A stretch of 30,839 nucleotides of DNA from assembly GCA_051453625.1 (NCBI GenBank), contig JBOZIK010000001.1, forward strand, positions 127,755,626 to 127,786,464, written 5' to 3'. The notes beneath the pieces were generated by a model that did no database searches, had not been told where the DNA came from, and worked only from the letters and a program-made list of their open reading frames with translations. The stretch's first letter is position 1; every line of letters begins with the position of its first letter. This stretch comes from Welwitschia mirabilis. Lineage: Eukaryota; Gnetophyta; Gnetopsida; Welwitschiales. Below are positions 9,602 through 20,480 of this stretch, one piece after another. The position numbers and the translations under genes were made by a program.

Positions 9602-10353
9602 AACCAAAAGCAATGAACAATCAATCTCTCATTAAGCAAAGATGGGTTAAAATAGAATCTATCAAAGGATTACTTATTTAGACTACTCTTAAAGCAAAGT
9701 AGCATCCTAGATGATACTTGGAAAATGGTTGTTCAAGACATATCACAAGAGATAGAAGAAGGTTTTACATACTTGTCAACTATGATGGAGGATAGGATTC
9801 CTTTGGTGATAATCAAAAAGTAGCCATAAGGAAAAGGGTATGATTTTTAAATATGATATTCTAAAAATAGATGATGTTTTCTATGTAGGAAACCTTAAGA
9901 ATAATGTTTCAAGTATTGCTTAAATGTGTGATAAATGGGACATAGTTACTTTTAACAAAAATAAATGTGTGATAAAGAGTATTTTAAGTAATGAAGAACT
10001 TTTAATTACCCATCATATAGGAAACTTGTATTTTATAGGATGTAAATCTAATTATAAAGATTTGTATTATTTTACTTAAAAGAGCTAGAAAATCTTTAGC
10101 ATAAAAGAATGGATCATTCAAATTTTTCAAACTTAAAGACTATTTCTTAATAAGAGTTGGTTAGAAACATACCCAAACTTAGATTTTCAAATTCTATCAT
10201 GTGTAAATATTGTCAAGAAGGTAAAATCATGAAATCTTCTTTTAAATCTGAGCTTGAGATATCCTCAAAAAGACCTCTAGATATGTTGCATCTAGATTTC
10301 GTGAAGTCTAAAAATGTTTAAGTCTAAGTAACAAGAGATATTTTATCATGGTG
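9602..10353 (+). pseudogene. Copia protease and pre-integrase, first copy
   Basis: The aspartic protease would cleave the Gag-Pol polyprotein. The active-site neighbourhood reads ENGCSRHIT at about 9721-9750, where the family has an Asp-Ser/Thr-Gly site, so the catalytic Asp appears to be Glu here. Downstream pieces correspond to the pre-integrase region with His and Cys zinc ligands: GHxxx-type remains, MCKYCQEGKIMKSSF and DMLHLDFVKSKN (about 10190-10320). Many stops and frame changes. The copy is cut by a 100-base gap, after which the same region starts over at 10454. The two differ at many positions, so they are distinct copies. Confidence 0.8.
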
Positions 10354-10453
10354 NNNNNNNNNNNNNNNNNNNNNNNNNNNNNNNNNNNNNNNNNNNNNNN
10401 NNNNNNNNNNNNNNNNNNNNNNNNNNNNNNNNNNNNNNNNNNNNNNNNNNNNN
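10354..10453. other. Assembly gap, 100 N
   Basis: The gap separates two versions of the same copia region. The sequence after it (AACCAAAAGCAATGAA) matches 9603, not the continuation of 10353, so the gap hides either a duplication junction or a misjoin. Confidence 0.98.
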
Positions 10454-11110
10454 AACCAAAAGCAATGAATAATCAGCCTCTCATTAAGAATGGATTAAAA
10501 AGAAATCTATCAAAGGATTACTTATTCAAAATACTCTTAAAAAAAAGGAGTATTCTAAATGATACTTGAATAGTAGATGTTTAAGACATATGATAGGTAA
10601 TAAAAGACAGTTTCACACACTTGTCAACTATAATGAAGAAGAGGTTTTCTTTAGTGATAATCAAAAAGAAATCATAAGGGAAAAAGATATGGTTTGTGAA
10701 TATAATCTTTTAAAAATTGATGACTTGTTGTATGTAGAGGGCCTTAAGCATAATCTGTTAAGTATTACTCAAATGTATGACAAAGGAAATATAGTTATTT
10801 GTCATAAAAATAAGTGTGTGGTAAATAGTTTTTCTAGCAACAAGGAACTTTTAATTGCCCATCATATAGGAAATTTGTATTCTATAGGAGGAAAATCTAA
10901 TAGTAAAGAGTTGTATGATTTTACTTAAAAGAGTTAAGAACATCTATATCATAAAAGAATAGGTCATTTAAATGTCTCAAATTTAAAGTCCATCTCTCAA
11001 CAAGAGTTGATTAAAGGCTAATCCAAACTTAGCTTTTCAAATTCTATCTTATGTGAACATTGTTAAGTAGGAAAAATTATGAAATATTCTTTTAAACATA
11101 AGCTTGAGAT
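10454..11110 (+). pseudogene. Copia protease and pre-integrase, second copy
   Basis: A better preserved version of 9602-10353. Residues 10566-10928 are open for 120 codons. The protease active-site triad is NSR followed by CLRHM at about 10566, where the family needs Asp-Ser/Thr-Gly, so both Asp and Gly are lost and the enzyme would be dead. Both changes fit G-to-A transitions. Further on are VEGLKHNLLSI and KNKCVV, hallmarks of the copia protease/pre-integrase junction. The zinc-ligand region HKRIGHLNVSNLKSISQQEL...CEHC spans about 10950-11062 with interruptions. It is probably the N-terminal part of the same element as the integrase that follows. Confidence 0.85.
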
Positions 11111-11830
11111 ATCCTTAAAAAGGCCTTTAGATAAGTTGCACCTAGATTTAGTAAGGCCTAAAAAAGTTCAAAGTATAAGTGACAAGAGATAGTTTATGGT
11201 GGTGGATGATGATTTTATTCTTTATACATGGATTAAGTTTCTACATTTTAAATTTTATGCCTTTGATAAGTTTTGTCATCTTTAAAAAAATATTTAAAAT
11301 GAAAATGGCCTCACCATTAAAAAAATTAGGTTAAATCATGAAGGTAAGTTTGAAAATGATAATTTTATTAATTTCTATGATAACTATGGAATATTTCATC
11401 AGTTTTCAGCTTCTAGTATACCACAACAAAATGGGGTAACAGAAAGGAAGAACAAGCTATTAATAGAAATGGCAAGGACAATGCTAGGAGAACATAATAT
11501 TCCAAGAAGGTTTTGAGCTAAGGATGTAAATACTACTTGCTACATATCTAATAGAATCTTTCTAAGGGTTGGTACTCAAAGAACCACTTACAAACTATGA
11601 AATGGAAATAAGCTAATGGTAACGTATTTTAGAGTCTTTGGCAGTAAATATATTATTTTCAATGATAAAAATATAGCTAAATTCTAGCCTAAAGGTATGC
11701 ATGGTATTTTTATTAGATACTCTTCAAAAATAAAAGCCTATAGAGTTTTTAATTATGATATAAAAAAGTTGAAAAATCTATTCATGTCAAAATTTTAAAT
11801 ATTGATAATAACAACTAGATGATCAGAGAT
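11111..11830 (+). pseudogene. Copia integrase core, broken
   Basis: Catalytic core of a DDE-type copia integrase. The first catalytic Asp lies in DKLHLDLV (about 11130-11155). The second sits in the stretch NHEGKFEND at about 11335-11361, where the expected Asp is Asn. The third is the Glu in PQQNGVTERKNK at about 11420-11456, followed by LIEMARTMLGEHNIPRRF and CYISNRIFLR, which are diagnostic of plant copia. Single stops replace Trp after RRF (TGA at 11516) and elsewhere. The loss of the second Asp and the stops make it inactive. Confidence 0.85.
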
Positions 11831-12498
11831 GACGAAGATGAGTCCTTACCCTTTCTTAATAAAAGTGCTTAAAGAGATCAGCAAAATATTGCTAGCAAAG
11901 ATGATAAGGGAGAGATTGATGATATCCCTAAGCCTACTTCTTCATGAAAATTCTCTTTTCTTCCCCTCAGAATAAGAAGAGATCATCTAATTGATCAAAT
12001 TATTGGGAATACACATTCAGGAATAAGCACTATATGAGGTATAAATAACATTCATGCTTATTTTTATTTTGTATCTCACATTAATTCTAAAAGTATAGCT
12101 ACAACAAAGCAACATGAGAAATCATTGAAAGTCATGCAAAAGGAACTCCTTCAGTTTAAAAGAAATGGAGTATGGAACTTAGTGTCAAAACCATAAAGTA
12201 AATACATTATTAGTATAAAATGGATTTATAAAAATAAACTATATGAATAAAGCATAATAGTTTATAACAAGGCTAGATTGGTACCACAAGGGTATAGTGA
12301 AGAATAAGGTATGGACTATGGTGAGACCTATGCTCCAATAGATAGACTTGAATATATCAAATTATTATTAGCTTATGCTTGTGCTATAAACATTAAACTT
12401 TTTCAAATGGATGTAAGGAGTGTTTTTTTGAATGATTATATTAAAGAAGAAGTTTATGTTAAGCAGTTACTAGGGTTCATTGATTCTAATAATCTAGA
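11831..12498 (+). pseudogene. Copia reverse transcriptase N-terminal part
   Basis: The 11831-12080 stretch is the poorly conserved acidic linker between integrase and RT. RT then begins with MQKELLQFKRNGVWNLV (about 12133-12183), IKWIYKNK, ARLVPQGYSEE and, in an open stretch from 12311, MDYGETYAPIDRLEYIKLLL, FQMDVRSVFLNDYIKEEVYV and LLGFID. These are RT motifs 1-3 of copia, with the first catalytic Asp in QMDV retained. Stops occur at about 12195 and 12248. A 100-base gap at 12499 removes the YVDD box and RNase H. Confidence 0.88.
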
Positions 12499-12598
12499 NN
12501 NNNNNNNNNNNNNNNNNNNNNNNNNNNNNNNNNNNNNNNNNNNNNNNNNNNNNNNNNNNNNNNNNNNNNNNNNNNNNNNNNNNNNNNNNNNNNNNNNN
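12499..12598. other. Assembly gap, 100 N
   Basis: The gap cuts the copia reverse transcriptase. The sequence beyond it does not obviously continue RT or RNase H. Confidence 0.98.
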
Positions 12599-13988
12599 TA
12601 AAAGATTAACTACAGTTAGTAGGTTTAGTTAATTAGTTAAAAAATTAAGTTAACTATGAAATTCATTATTATTTATGTATGATTTTTCTATTGATGTAGT
12701 TTCACCTTGAATTACTTGACTTATTTTAAAAAATAACTGTAACTTTGATATAGATTTTTTTAAATTATATTATCCATGCAATAGTAATGATATGTGATTT
12801 AAAGTAATTTTTTTTTGTAATTTAGCTTATGTAGTTAAATTTATTTTTGAGAATTTATTATATTATTATTCACATCTAGTGGCTAGACTTAGAAAGAATG
12901 GGTTAATGAAACCTAAACTATCTATAGAACTTGAGCCCTATTTTTACTCTTACTAATAGTTCTATCTAATAAATACCTAAGTTTCCTAGTTATTAGAATC
13001 ATAAGAGTATACCTTATAATTATAACTATGTAAAGCTTTGATTCAACTAGACGTATCTTAGGGTTTAGCTAAGACTAGATGTAGTCCTTATCTTGCTTGT
13101 AAATACTTATATGAATTGTTCTTAAATTTCTTTTTCATGTATTTATATCTCATAAGTTTTGAATAAATACAATATTCTTGTGACTAACATGCATGTAATA
13201 ATGTTTTTGTAAAAAAGTTTCCTTTTGTAACAATATCTTGTAAGAACCCTTTCGGAGTTGTAGAGTCAGTGTTTCATGTGAATCCTAATCTATCTTATCA
13301 TTAATTATTTGTGCTGAGTCTTATTAATTATCCCTTGTAACCCTTACATGTAATCATCTTGTTGATCACTAATATTGATATTGGATAAGAAAGTTAAATC
13401 TAGCCAAGGTAACTAGTTGTTTAAACCTCAAAGAGTGTAACTATCTATTGTAAGTCCCACAGCCATGGGACCAAACCTCTAGGAAGAAAAAGAAAAATAT
13501 GTGCATAACTAATTATAATCTTAATCCCTCTTAGTTATATGCAACTAGCTTATCTGAATATGTTGTGAGACATCACTAAAGAAGATAATTTAATCGATGA
13601 GTGGTCATGGTTATGTCTCCTGTAATTTAATCTATACCTTGACTTGGGAATCCTTACCTATCTATTTCTTTACCATGGGTCACATTGGGAACTTTGTCAG
13701 ATAATAGTTCTTACACCATACTTGTATGTGGAGGAATCAATACTACTAGGATGCATGAGTAAGCTGATGATGTAATGCAAAATTGAGTGTTAATTTGACT
13801 GCTTTTCTTCTCTATTAAATGTTAATATTAGAAGACTTTTGTAATTTTAAGTTTATATTACTTACTGACTTGAAGTTAATACTTTTCTTATTTTGTTGCA
13901 TGAGATTGTACATAGGAACTTATGTGTTTTGGATTTTTGTAATAGTTGTTAACTTGATATTAGTATTACACGTGAGTAGTTTTGGAAA
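12599..13988. other. Unassigned AT-rich sequence between gaps
   Basis: About 1.4 kb with no reading frame I can assign and no similarity I can see to the rest of the window. It could be LTR or untranslated sequence of another retroelement, or single-copy DNA. Both ends are gaps, so its relation to the neighbours is not shown by the sequence. Confidence 0.5.
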
Positions 13989-14088
13989 NNNNNNNNNNNN
14001 NNNNNNNNNNNNNNNNNNNNNNNNNNNNNNNNNNNNNNNNNNNNNNNNNNNNNNNNNNNNNNNNNNNNNNNNNNNNNNNNNNNNNNNN
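13989..14088. other. Assembly gap, 100 N
   Basis: The gap truncates the minus-strand gypsy element within the RT thumb region. Confidence 0.98.
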
Positions 14089-14800
14089 TCTAAATAATAC
14101 AAATTTTCTAGGATCATCCTAATTTCCTCACTATAAATATGGTGATATAAAACTATTCAATTATTAACAAGAAAGAAACTCTTTTCCCAACTCAATTATA
14201 AGCCACTTTTTATAAATTTTTTAAGGGTTTTTTCCCTTTTTTTAATAATTTATTGAAAAGTTTCACTAAAGATTGAAGTCATCAATAAATATTTTAATAT
14301 ATTCCTCTATCATGTTAAAAAAGATATTCATCATTACTTATTTAAAAGTCCTAGGTGTATTACAAAGTTTATAAGGTGTTTTTCTAAAGTCAAAGGTTTC
14401 CAAGAAAGAAGTTAAAGTTGTCTTTGATTAGTTCTTACTAGCTATGAAAACATAATTATAGCCACTATATCCATTAAGAAAATAGTATTAGGCATGTCCT
14501 TGGATTATATCTAGTACTTAATTAAGGAAGGATAAAGAATAATGATCCTTCTTAGTAATCTCATTAAGTTTTCTAAATTCAATGCACATTCTCCATTTTT
14601 TATCGTTTTTAAGAACTACCATTAAGGGACTAACCCACTTACTATCAGATATAGCATAAATAATACTAGCATCTATAAGTTTAATAATTTCATCTTTGAC
14701 TATTTACTTAAGGTTTAGGTTAAACCTTCATTGAGGTTGGCTAACTAGTTTAGCATTATCATTATAGTACATTTTTTGCTAAACTATCAAAGGATGAATG
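14089..14800 (-). pseudogene. Gypsy reverse transcriptase, minus strand, truncated
   Basis: RT domain of an Athila/Tat-like gypsy element, which would copy its RNA into cDNA. On the minus strand, in order: KLVSQPQ and a Leu-rich connector (14770-14720), IVKDEIIKLIDASIIYAISD (about 14700), KWVSPLMVVLKND, then KWRMCIEFRKLNE and KKDHYSLSFLN, GYSGYN, and the catalytic FIDDF box at 14289-14275. A thumb-region piece, WEKSFFLVNN...IVLYHH, is still readable up to the gap. Stops are common at former Gln and Arg codons. The catalytic Asp pair is intact, but the frame is broken. RNase H and integrase are missing beyond the gap. Confidence 0.88.
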
Positions 14801-15900
14801 CCAGCTAAATTCTTAAGGGTCTAAACAAAAGCATATTTCTTAGAAGTTAAAAATAAGACTAAGTTGAATTCTTGTTGAGAGGTAGTAAGTTCACTTATTA
14901 CTAAAGGTTTTTATAGATTGTTAAATAAAAAAATGTATTTCAAACCTTATAGTTATTCTCATAGTTCTAAGTTGTAATCTTTAATTCTTTACTAATTTAT
15001 TATCATTGACAGTCTTTCTAAACTATCATTAAAGCAATGGTAGTATAAAAATTTTCTTAAGATGATTTTATATTAAGTTTACATGTTGTACTTCTCTCTA
15101 GTGTAAAATTCCCTCATCCTTATGATTGAAACAATGTATTTTAATTGGGTAATCATACAAGGTTGTTTTATGTAGCATTATTATTCTCTTCTCAATTGGA
15201 TTATGTTGTAAAAATAAAGATTATTTAAGTTCTTTTTATAAGTTTTACTCATCTTATATTTCTTTCTCAGTATCATTGAAAACTTTAATGGTGAACTTCT
15301 TATTGCCTATATAACATTTCGTCTTTCTAGTTTATGTGTCGATGATATAGACAGTAGTTGTACAAAAGGCTCTTCCTAAGAGTAGTGGATAATATCCATT
15401 ACACTCTACTCAAATAATAGCCACATCTATGGGTTAAAATTCTTTTCATATTTGATAATTAAGTGTTTAATAGTTCCTAAGGATTTCTTAATTAAAGAAC
15501 CAACTAATTCTATGATGATTTGTGTAATTTTACTCTATTTTTCAACCTAATTATTTTAATTATATGAAAAGGATTTATATTTACACTTACTCCTATGTCA
15601 ATCAAGGATTTTCTAATTCTCTTGTTTTATTTCAAAGTAATGCTTATTTTTTTTCCCCTAGGATCTTTAAATTTAGAACACTTTTACATAACTAATTTGG
15701 ACATAGATTGAGCAAGGAAGATCTTACTAAGTATGGCATGTTTTTGTTTTCTTCTAGATAGGTATTATACAACTTAGCATATTTATGGTTTTCTTACAAG
15801 AGTTTTTGAAAAGGTAATTAATATTTACCTCTCACATTAAGACTTTTAAGTATTCATCATAGGTAGGATTTGTATTTAACCTATTAAGTCAATAAATAGA
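14801..15900 (-). pseudogene. Gypsy protease and linker, minus strand
   Basis: The protease active site reads SLIDIGVSVNINPF on the minus strand, with the catalytic Asp codon at 15599-15597. The residue two positions on is Gly as expected, although the intervening position is Ile rather than Ser/Thr. Further downstream, GRAFCTT-like and VYIIDT-like pieces near 15390-15330 match the distal protease motif, comparable with PLLQDRALYEIAHYIIDTR in the plus-strand copy. The stretch 14801-15330 is the protease-to-RT linker, with many stops. Gag lies upstream at higher coordinates. Confidence 0.75.
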
Positions 15901-17340
15901 TGGTTTTTTCTCTTTGTTTTTTTATAAAGTATTTTTCATAATAATCTTATCATTTAAAATTGAAGAGGAGTTATATATTTCTAAAATTTCTTCATCATCT
16001 TCTTCCTTATCCTTTTTATTATTTTTGGAAGTTAAATCCTTATGAATAAGAGGTACTCTATTGTTTTCACTTCTAGTTACTACCTTCAAATCTTTCTTGA
16101 CTTCATTTAGGTTAGATAAAGATTATGATGTAAGTGATTGTTGTGGTTATTGTTTAGATAAAATTGTTTATTGAAGTACATTCAATAAGTTTTAAATGTT
16201 ATTATTTTTCTTTTATTACATTTGTTTCAATTATTCTATTAAATCTATAATTGAATCACTATAATTTGGTTAAATATTTGAAGTTCTTAATTGAAAATTA
16301 AAGTTATCATTAGAAGTTCAAGTTTGAGAATCTATTCTCAAAAGGTTTCTAATTTAATTATTCACTTATTTTTTTTTAATATTATAGTTGGATTTTAAAG
16401 TTGAAATTTGTTTTATTAAATGCACATACATTTTTAAAATCCTCTCTTTACATGTTATCAACAAGGGGCATTCTTTGGTTAAATGAGAATTGTCTTCATA
16501 TGTATCACATGTTGGAGTTGCATTCCCCTTTTTTACTACCTTTGCATCAATTGTCATTTAATATCTAGTTGAAATCCTTAATCATATTGATTTAATCACA
16601 TTTTACTTTTTTTAAGTCTTTTATGGTTTGGCCTATAGTTTGATTTTCTTCAAAAGTTGGTTTTGGTCAAGTTTAACTTATTTTAACTAGATCTTTAAAT
16701 AACTTTCATGTATCATCTAAGGTTAAGTTTATTAATTTTCCATCACAAGAAAAGTCTAATAGTTATTTAGTCTGACTATTTAATATACTACAAAAATAAT
16801 CTATTAATTCTTCTTTAAGAAATTCATTAATATATTATAGTGAATAGCTATGATAAATCATTTATAAGTTATGACATAATCTTCTTAAGGTTATTGTTGA
16901 AAGTTCATAACCTCCTTTCTTTTTTTTCTCATGGTGCTTTTACTTATAAATCGTTTAATAAATGCTTCTTATACTTGATTCCATGACTAAATATTCTTGT
17001 ATATAATGGTTCTAAGCCAAAGATTTGCTTTTTGTCTAAGTGTGAAAAAATAATAACCACGTAAGTATGATCATTGATACATTTCTTCTTATTTCTTAAG
17101 GTAAGCACAAGTTGTTTAGTGTCAGCTAGATGTTGAAAAGGGTTCTCTTAAAGTTTCCTTGAAAATATTGAATATTCACATAAAATTTTTTAATTCTACA
17201 TCATCATTAAAAGGTAAATTGAAAGGATTTTTTATTTTACATTTTCCATTAGTAATTAAATCTCTGAAAATAGCATTTGCATTCAAAGTAGAAGTTCTTA
17301 CCATGATTAATATACTAGATGAAGCTACTTGCTTCTATTT
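15901..17340 (-). pseudogene. Gypsy gag with CCHC-like knuckle, minus strand
   Basis: Gag region of the minus-strand gypsy element. The capsid C-terminal part is clear at about 16925-16690: MRKKRKEVMNFQQ, then EDYV, IIAIHY, FLKEELIDYFCSILNSQTK and LLDFSCDGKLINLTLDDT, the typical plant gypsy gag signature ending before a Trp (here stop) and KLFKDL. A zinc-knuckle-like motif, CDTYEDNSHLTKEC, is at 16509-16468 with its second Cys replaced by Tyr. The plus-strand copy has the matching CELYEGSYHVTKYY at 21361-21402. The N-terminal gag is poorly readable toward 17340, and 15901-16360 is the low-complexity gag-to-protease linker. Confidence 0.8.
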
Positions 17341-18028
17341 TTACATTTATTTTTACATAGATGAAATAGAAATAATATGATCTGCTTCTATTCTATTATT
17401 TTCACGTTTTTCTTTTGAAAAATTTGACTTTAAAATAATTAAAGTGAAAAAAATCTTCTTCTTCAACTCTTAGAATTTGTATACATGGGTTTGTGTATCT
17501 GAATTTTACTCAAAGTCAAATCATTCTTCTTTGATTTTTTTCCTCAATTATGTTATACTCCATCTAATATCTCATCTTTTTACTAGAATTTATCATATTC
17601 CTATAAAACTCAGAAAAAGTGTAATAGTCCTCACCTTATCTATCATCTAGATGATATCATAGATGACTAATAGATATATGTTCTAGAAAATAGAAAAGTA
17701 AGATTACAAAAAATAAAATAAAATAAAAGTAAATCTACTAATAATCATTTTCCTAGTCATTTAAATGATAGAACGGATGATGTATACTTTATTATACTAC
17801 TAAAAACAAAAAGTTTATCACACAAAAAAATAGAAGGAAAAAAATGTAAAATGTAGACTATCATCCACCTAGTTGTATGAATGATAGAGCTTATTAATAC
17901 TACTAAAATAAAAATGTGAAAAATTAAACCTATAGAATCTAAATTAGAGATATAATACTATTTTAAATAAATAACTTAAATCAAAATCCAAGGTACTTAT
18001 GTAAATAGTAATAATTCTCTAGCTTCTT
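17341..18028 (-). other. Gypsy 5' leader with three palindromic modules, minus strand
   Basis: Untranslated leader between PBS and gag of the minus-strand element. It carries three modules at 17641-17675, 17756-17785 and 17861-17890, about 100-115 bp apart. The first contains a perfect 16-bp palindrome, TATCATCTAGATGATA (17641-17656). The second contains the 12-bp palindrome TCATTTAAATGA (17757-17768). Their distances from the PBS match those in the two plus-strand leaders. No reading frame of note. Confidence 0.75.
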
Positions 18029-18035
18029 GCAGCCT

Positions 18036-18054
18036 TCCTTAGCAATGGTATCAA
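18036..18054 (-). other. Gypsy PBS, minus strand (tRNA-Asp type, worn)
   Basis: The minus strand reads TTGATACCATTGCTAAGGA, followed by AGGCTGC. It is a decayed version of the tRNA-Asp complementary site of Athila/Tat elements, differing mainly by changes at former CpG positions. It adjoins the end of LTR R1. Confidence 0.8.
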
Positions 18055-18056
18055 AA

Positions 18057-18725
18057 AGTTGTGGTGTAAATTTATGCAATCTAAAAGTCCTTGAATAGAT
18101 CTTATCAGTTATAAATACTTGTAAAAAACACACAATAGTATAGACTAGAGTTAACTCTAATGTCATAATCCATTAAACGCGCTAAGGTTAGAAGTTATAA
18201 AACTTATTTTAACAAAGTATTTCTAATATTTTTCCTTTAAGTTAATGAAAGTAAGAAATAATGTAAATGTAATAACTCTAAGTAATAGATCTATTTGACT
18301 ACTAATCTTTCTATTATAAAGATAAGCCCTTATAACTTGGATAAATTAGGAAGAACTGTTACTTAATCCTAACCAATATAAACTATAAGATACATTAAAC
18401 AAAATATGAATAAATGAAACTAGCACTATGAAATAAAATGAAATACAAGATCTAAGTTAATAATTTTAACCTTAACAAAGGTTTTTCTTATGATCTAGAA
18501 CTACTATGAAGCTATTACAAAATCATAATCAACTTCAACAATAAGGAAGGTTCATATAATAGAAGTGCAATAGTTTTTATATTAATCTTTGAATGAATCA
18601 AGCATTCACTTACAAAGTAGTAGTACCTTAATGGAGGATACATAGGCCAACACCAAGAAAGACCTCTCTCTATAGCTATGGATGAACTTCCTATCCTTTA
18701 ATCTCCCTTTATAAGATTTTATAAT
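18057..18725 (-). mobile_element. Gypsy LTR R1 (5' LTR, interrupted)
   Basis: The 3' part of the 5' LTR of the minus-strand gypsy. It ends (in its own orientation) CACCACAACT at 18057, next to the PBS. It aligns with R2 at 21794-22510, sharing CTAGTATAGA-like and AATGTCATAATCCCA landmarks. A TATAAAG box is at 18713-18707. The alignment with R2 stops at 18725, where LTR B begins with TGTTG, so the plus-strand element inserted into this LTR. The missing 5' portion should lie beyond the window. Confidence 0.82.
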
Positions 18726-19811
18726 TGTTGCACTTCCAACTTACACATATTTAATAGGGTATTCTAAGTTGTTTTACAAGTAAATAGATAGGTAAATTGG
18801 TCTCTGTAACAATGAAGAGCTAGGATGAAAAGGATGAAAATATGAAATCTCTATGATAATTTATAGGCATTCTAAGAAAATATGAATACTTTATATTTCT
18901 GATGATAACTTCCTACAAACATCAAGGCTAATGCAATAACTAAAGAATTATTGAAGACCATTGTCCACCTTATCGTTCAGATGATAGTACAGACAACCGT
19001 GCTAGATGTTGACTAAGGTCTAACTAGCAACTGATGTAAATTAATTATTTGATGGCATCATCTCCTCTATCTTATGAATGACCAACTAGACAACCCTATT
19101 ATAATTCCCATACTTAACATTCACTAAGCTTTCACCACTTGTATTTCTATTTTCCTCTGCATGACCATTATAGTTTACTTGCATGTTTCTATTTGTACTG
19201 TTTGTATCTCTAGTCAATAAGTAGAGATCTTTCCCTTGAATCCTCATTGTCTTCATTTGAATTAGAAATTCTTATGATAGGAGATCGAAGGATCAAAAAA
19301 TCATCTTCTAATTTTAGAAAGACATTCTCTTAGTACTAGGCAATGTTTCCTCCATTGAGGTGTGGCTACTTTATAATATGGATGAAGTGTAATTCCTTAT
19401 ACAAAACATTTCCTTTTTGTGCTTCAATATGTGAATGTTCCTCTCCCTTATAGCTTATGTTGTTTAAGATTTGGTAATAGTTTCTCTTATGATATAGGTT
19501 ATAAGGGAAACCTTTATCAAGGTTTTTCTTGATTAGTTTAGGTTAAAGCGCACTGTTGTTCTCTTTTCCTAGATTAGTTTTACACAAGTGTGTTTTATTT
19601 CATTCTCATACATTGCAAGTTATTTTTGTAGATTAGGTTACAATATTTCTCTTTTGAAATTAACTCTCTTATTTCCTACTTTAACCTTCAACAAATTATA
19701 ACTTTTGGATCAACTCCCATCTATATTAGTATGTTATGTTTGTGCATCATTATTTGTGATTAATAGGATTCTACTCAAGACATAAACATTGCATAAATAC
19801 ACACCACAAAA
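18726..19811 (+). mobile_element. Gypsy LTR B (5' LTR of copy 2), 1086 bp
   Basis: It starts TGTTGCA and ends CACAAAA. It aligns end to end with LTR A (6448-7539), including the stretch around GTAAATAGATAGGTAAATT and the GAGGTGT(A/G)GCTACTTTATAA landmark. It is followed by a PBS and gag, so it is the 5' LTR of the element extending to about 28640. Two modules start at 18961 and 19058. The visible A/B divergence is substantial, so they are not a young LTR pair. Confidence 0.9.
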
Positions 19812-19813
19812 TC

Positions 19814-19832
19814 TTGGCATCATTATCAAGAA
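19814..19832 (+). other. Gypsy PBS of copy 2 (tRNA-Asp type, worn)
   Basis: TTGGCATCATTATCAAGAA, followed by AGGCTGC. Its positions line up with the minus-strand PBS at 18036-18054 and with the PBS at 29684. The differences among the three are mostly C/T and G/A, consistent with decay of one CpG-rich site. Confidence 0.85.
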
Positions 19833-20480
19833 AGGCTGCTTAGAGTTTTAGAGTTTTTGTTACTTCAGTAACTAGTTTTGTTTGGTTGCTTGCTATAGTA
19901 GTAGTATAGCAGTACCTACAATAGCATAGGTTTTCCATTTTTGTTGAGTTAGTTTTCTATTTTTTAAATTGAAGTTTATTTTTTTGTTTTGAAATAAAAG
20001 TTTGTCATCCACTTCATTGTCTAGACAATGCACCACAATAATGGCCTCTATGCCATGAGTTTTCTATTTCAGTTTTTTGTTAAAATTTTTAGGGTTTTGT
20101 TCCATCATCCACTTGGTCATCTAGATGACTCAGGTAGAAGTCATTCTATTTTCTATGTTTTTTGTTAGAGTTGATCTTTCATTTCCATTTTTTGCTTTTT
20201 TGTTTCTTGTGGTTTCTATGTTTTTGTCATCTAGGATATCATCCAGACAATGGTAGGGATGATACTTTATAAATTCAAGACTAAGCATGAATGGTAAATT
20301 TGATAGAAAAGAAAAATAATAGAGAGAATGGCTTTTGATTAGTAAAAATATCAAATAATGTTTAATAAATTTAGAAATTAAAATAGGTAAAAATAACAAA
20401 GGTATGCAAGATTTTTAAATTCTTGCAATTCTACTTCTATTTCTACAGAGTCTAATTTTGCTACTACCTCCAAAAACTTA
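19833..20480 (+). other. Gypsy 5' leader of copy 2 with three modules
   Basis: T-rich untranslated leader. Modules begin at 20005, 20105 and 20226. The first includes the perfect 16-bp palindrome CATTGTCTAGACAATG (20015-20030), the second the 14-bp palindrome GTCATCTAGATGAC (20116-20129). Between modules the sequence is also repeated loosely (TTTTCTAT...GTTTTTTGTTA), so this is an approximate 100-120 bp tandem array. Confidence 0.8.

Noticed and set aside
13819-14097. Host gene exon in the 13.8-14.1 kb region
   Set aside because: The frame runs into N bases, is hydrophobic and T-rich, and shows no splice or domain evidence.
14130-14139. CTATAAATAT as a plus-strand TATA box
   Set aside because: The stretch is RT thumb coding sequence of the minus-strand gypsy (readable as IVLYHH followed by IYSEE), so the TATA match is incidental.
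17981-18166. 61-codon minus-strand frame across the PBS of the minus-strand gypsy
   Set aside because: It spans the LTR end, PBS and leader, which are non-coding in these elements.
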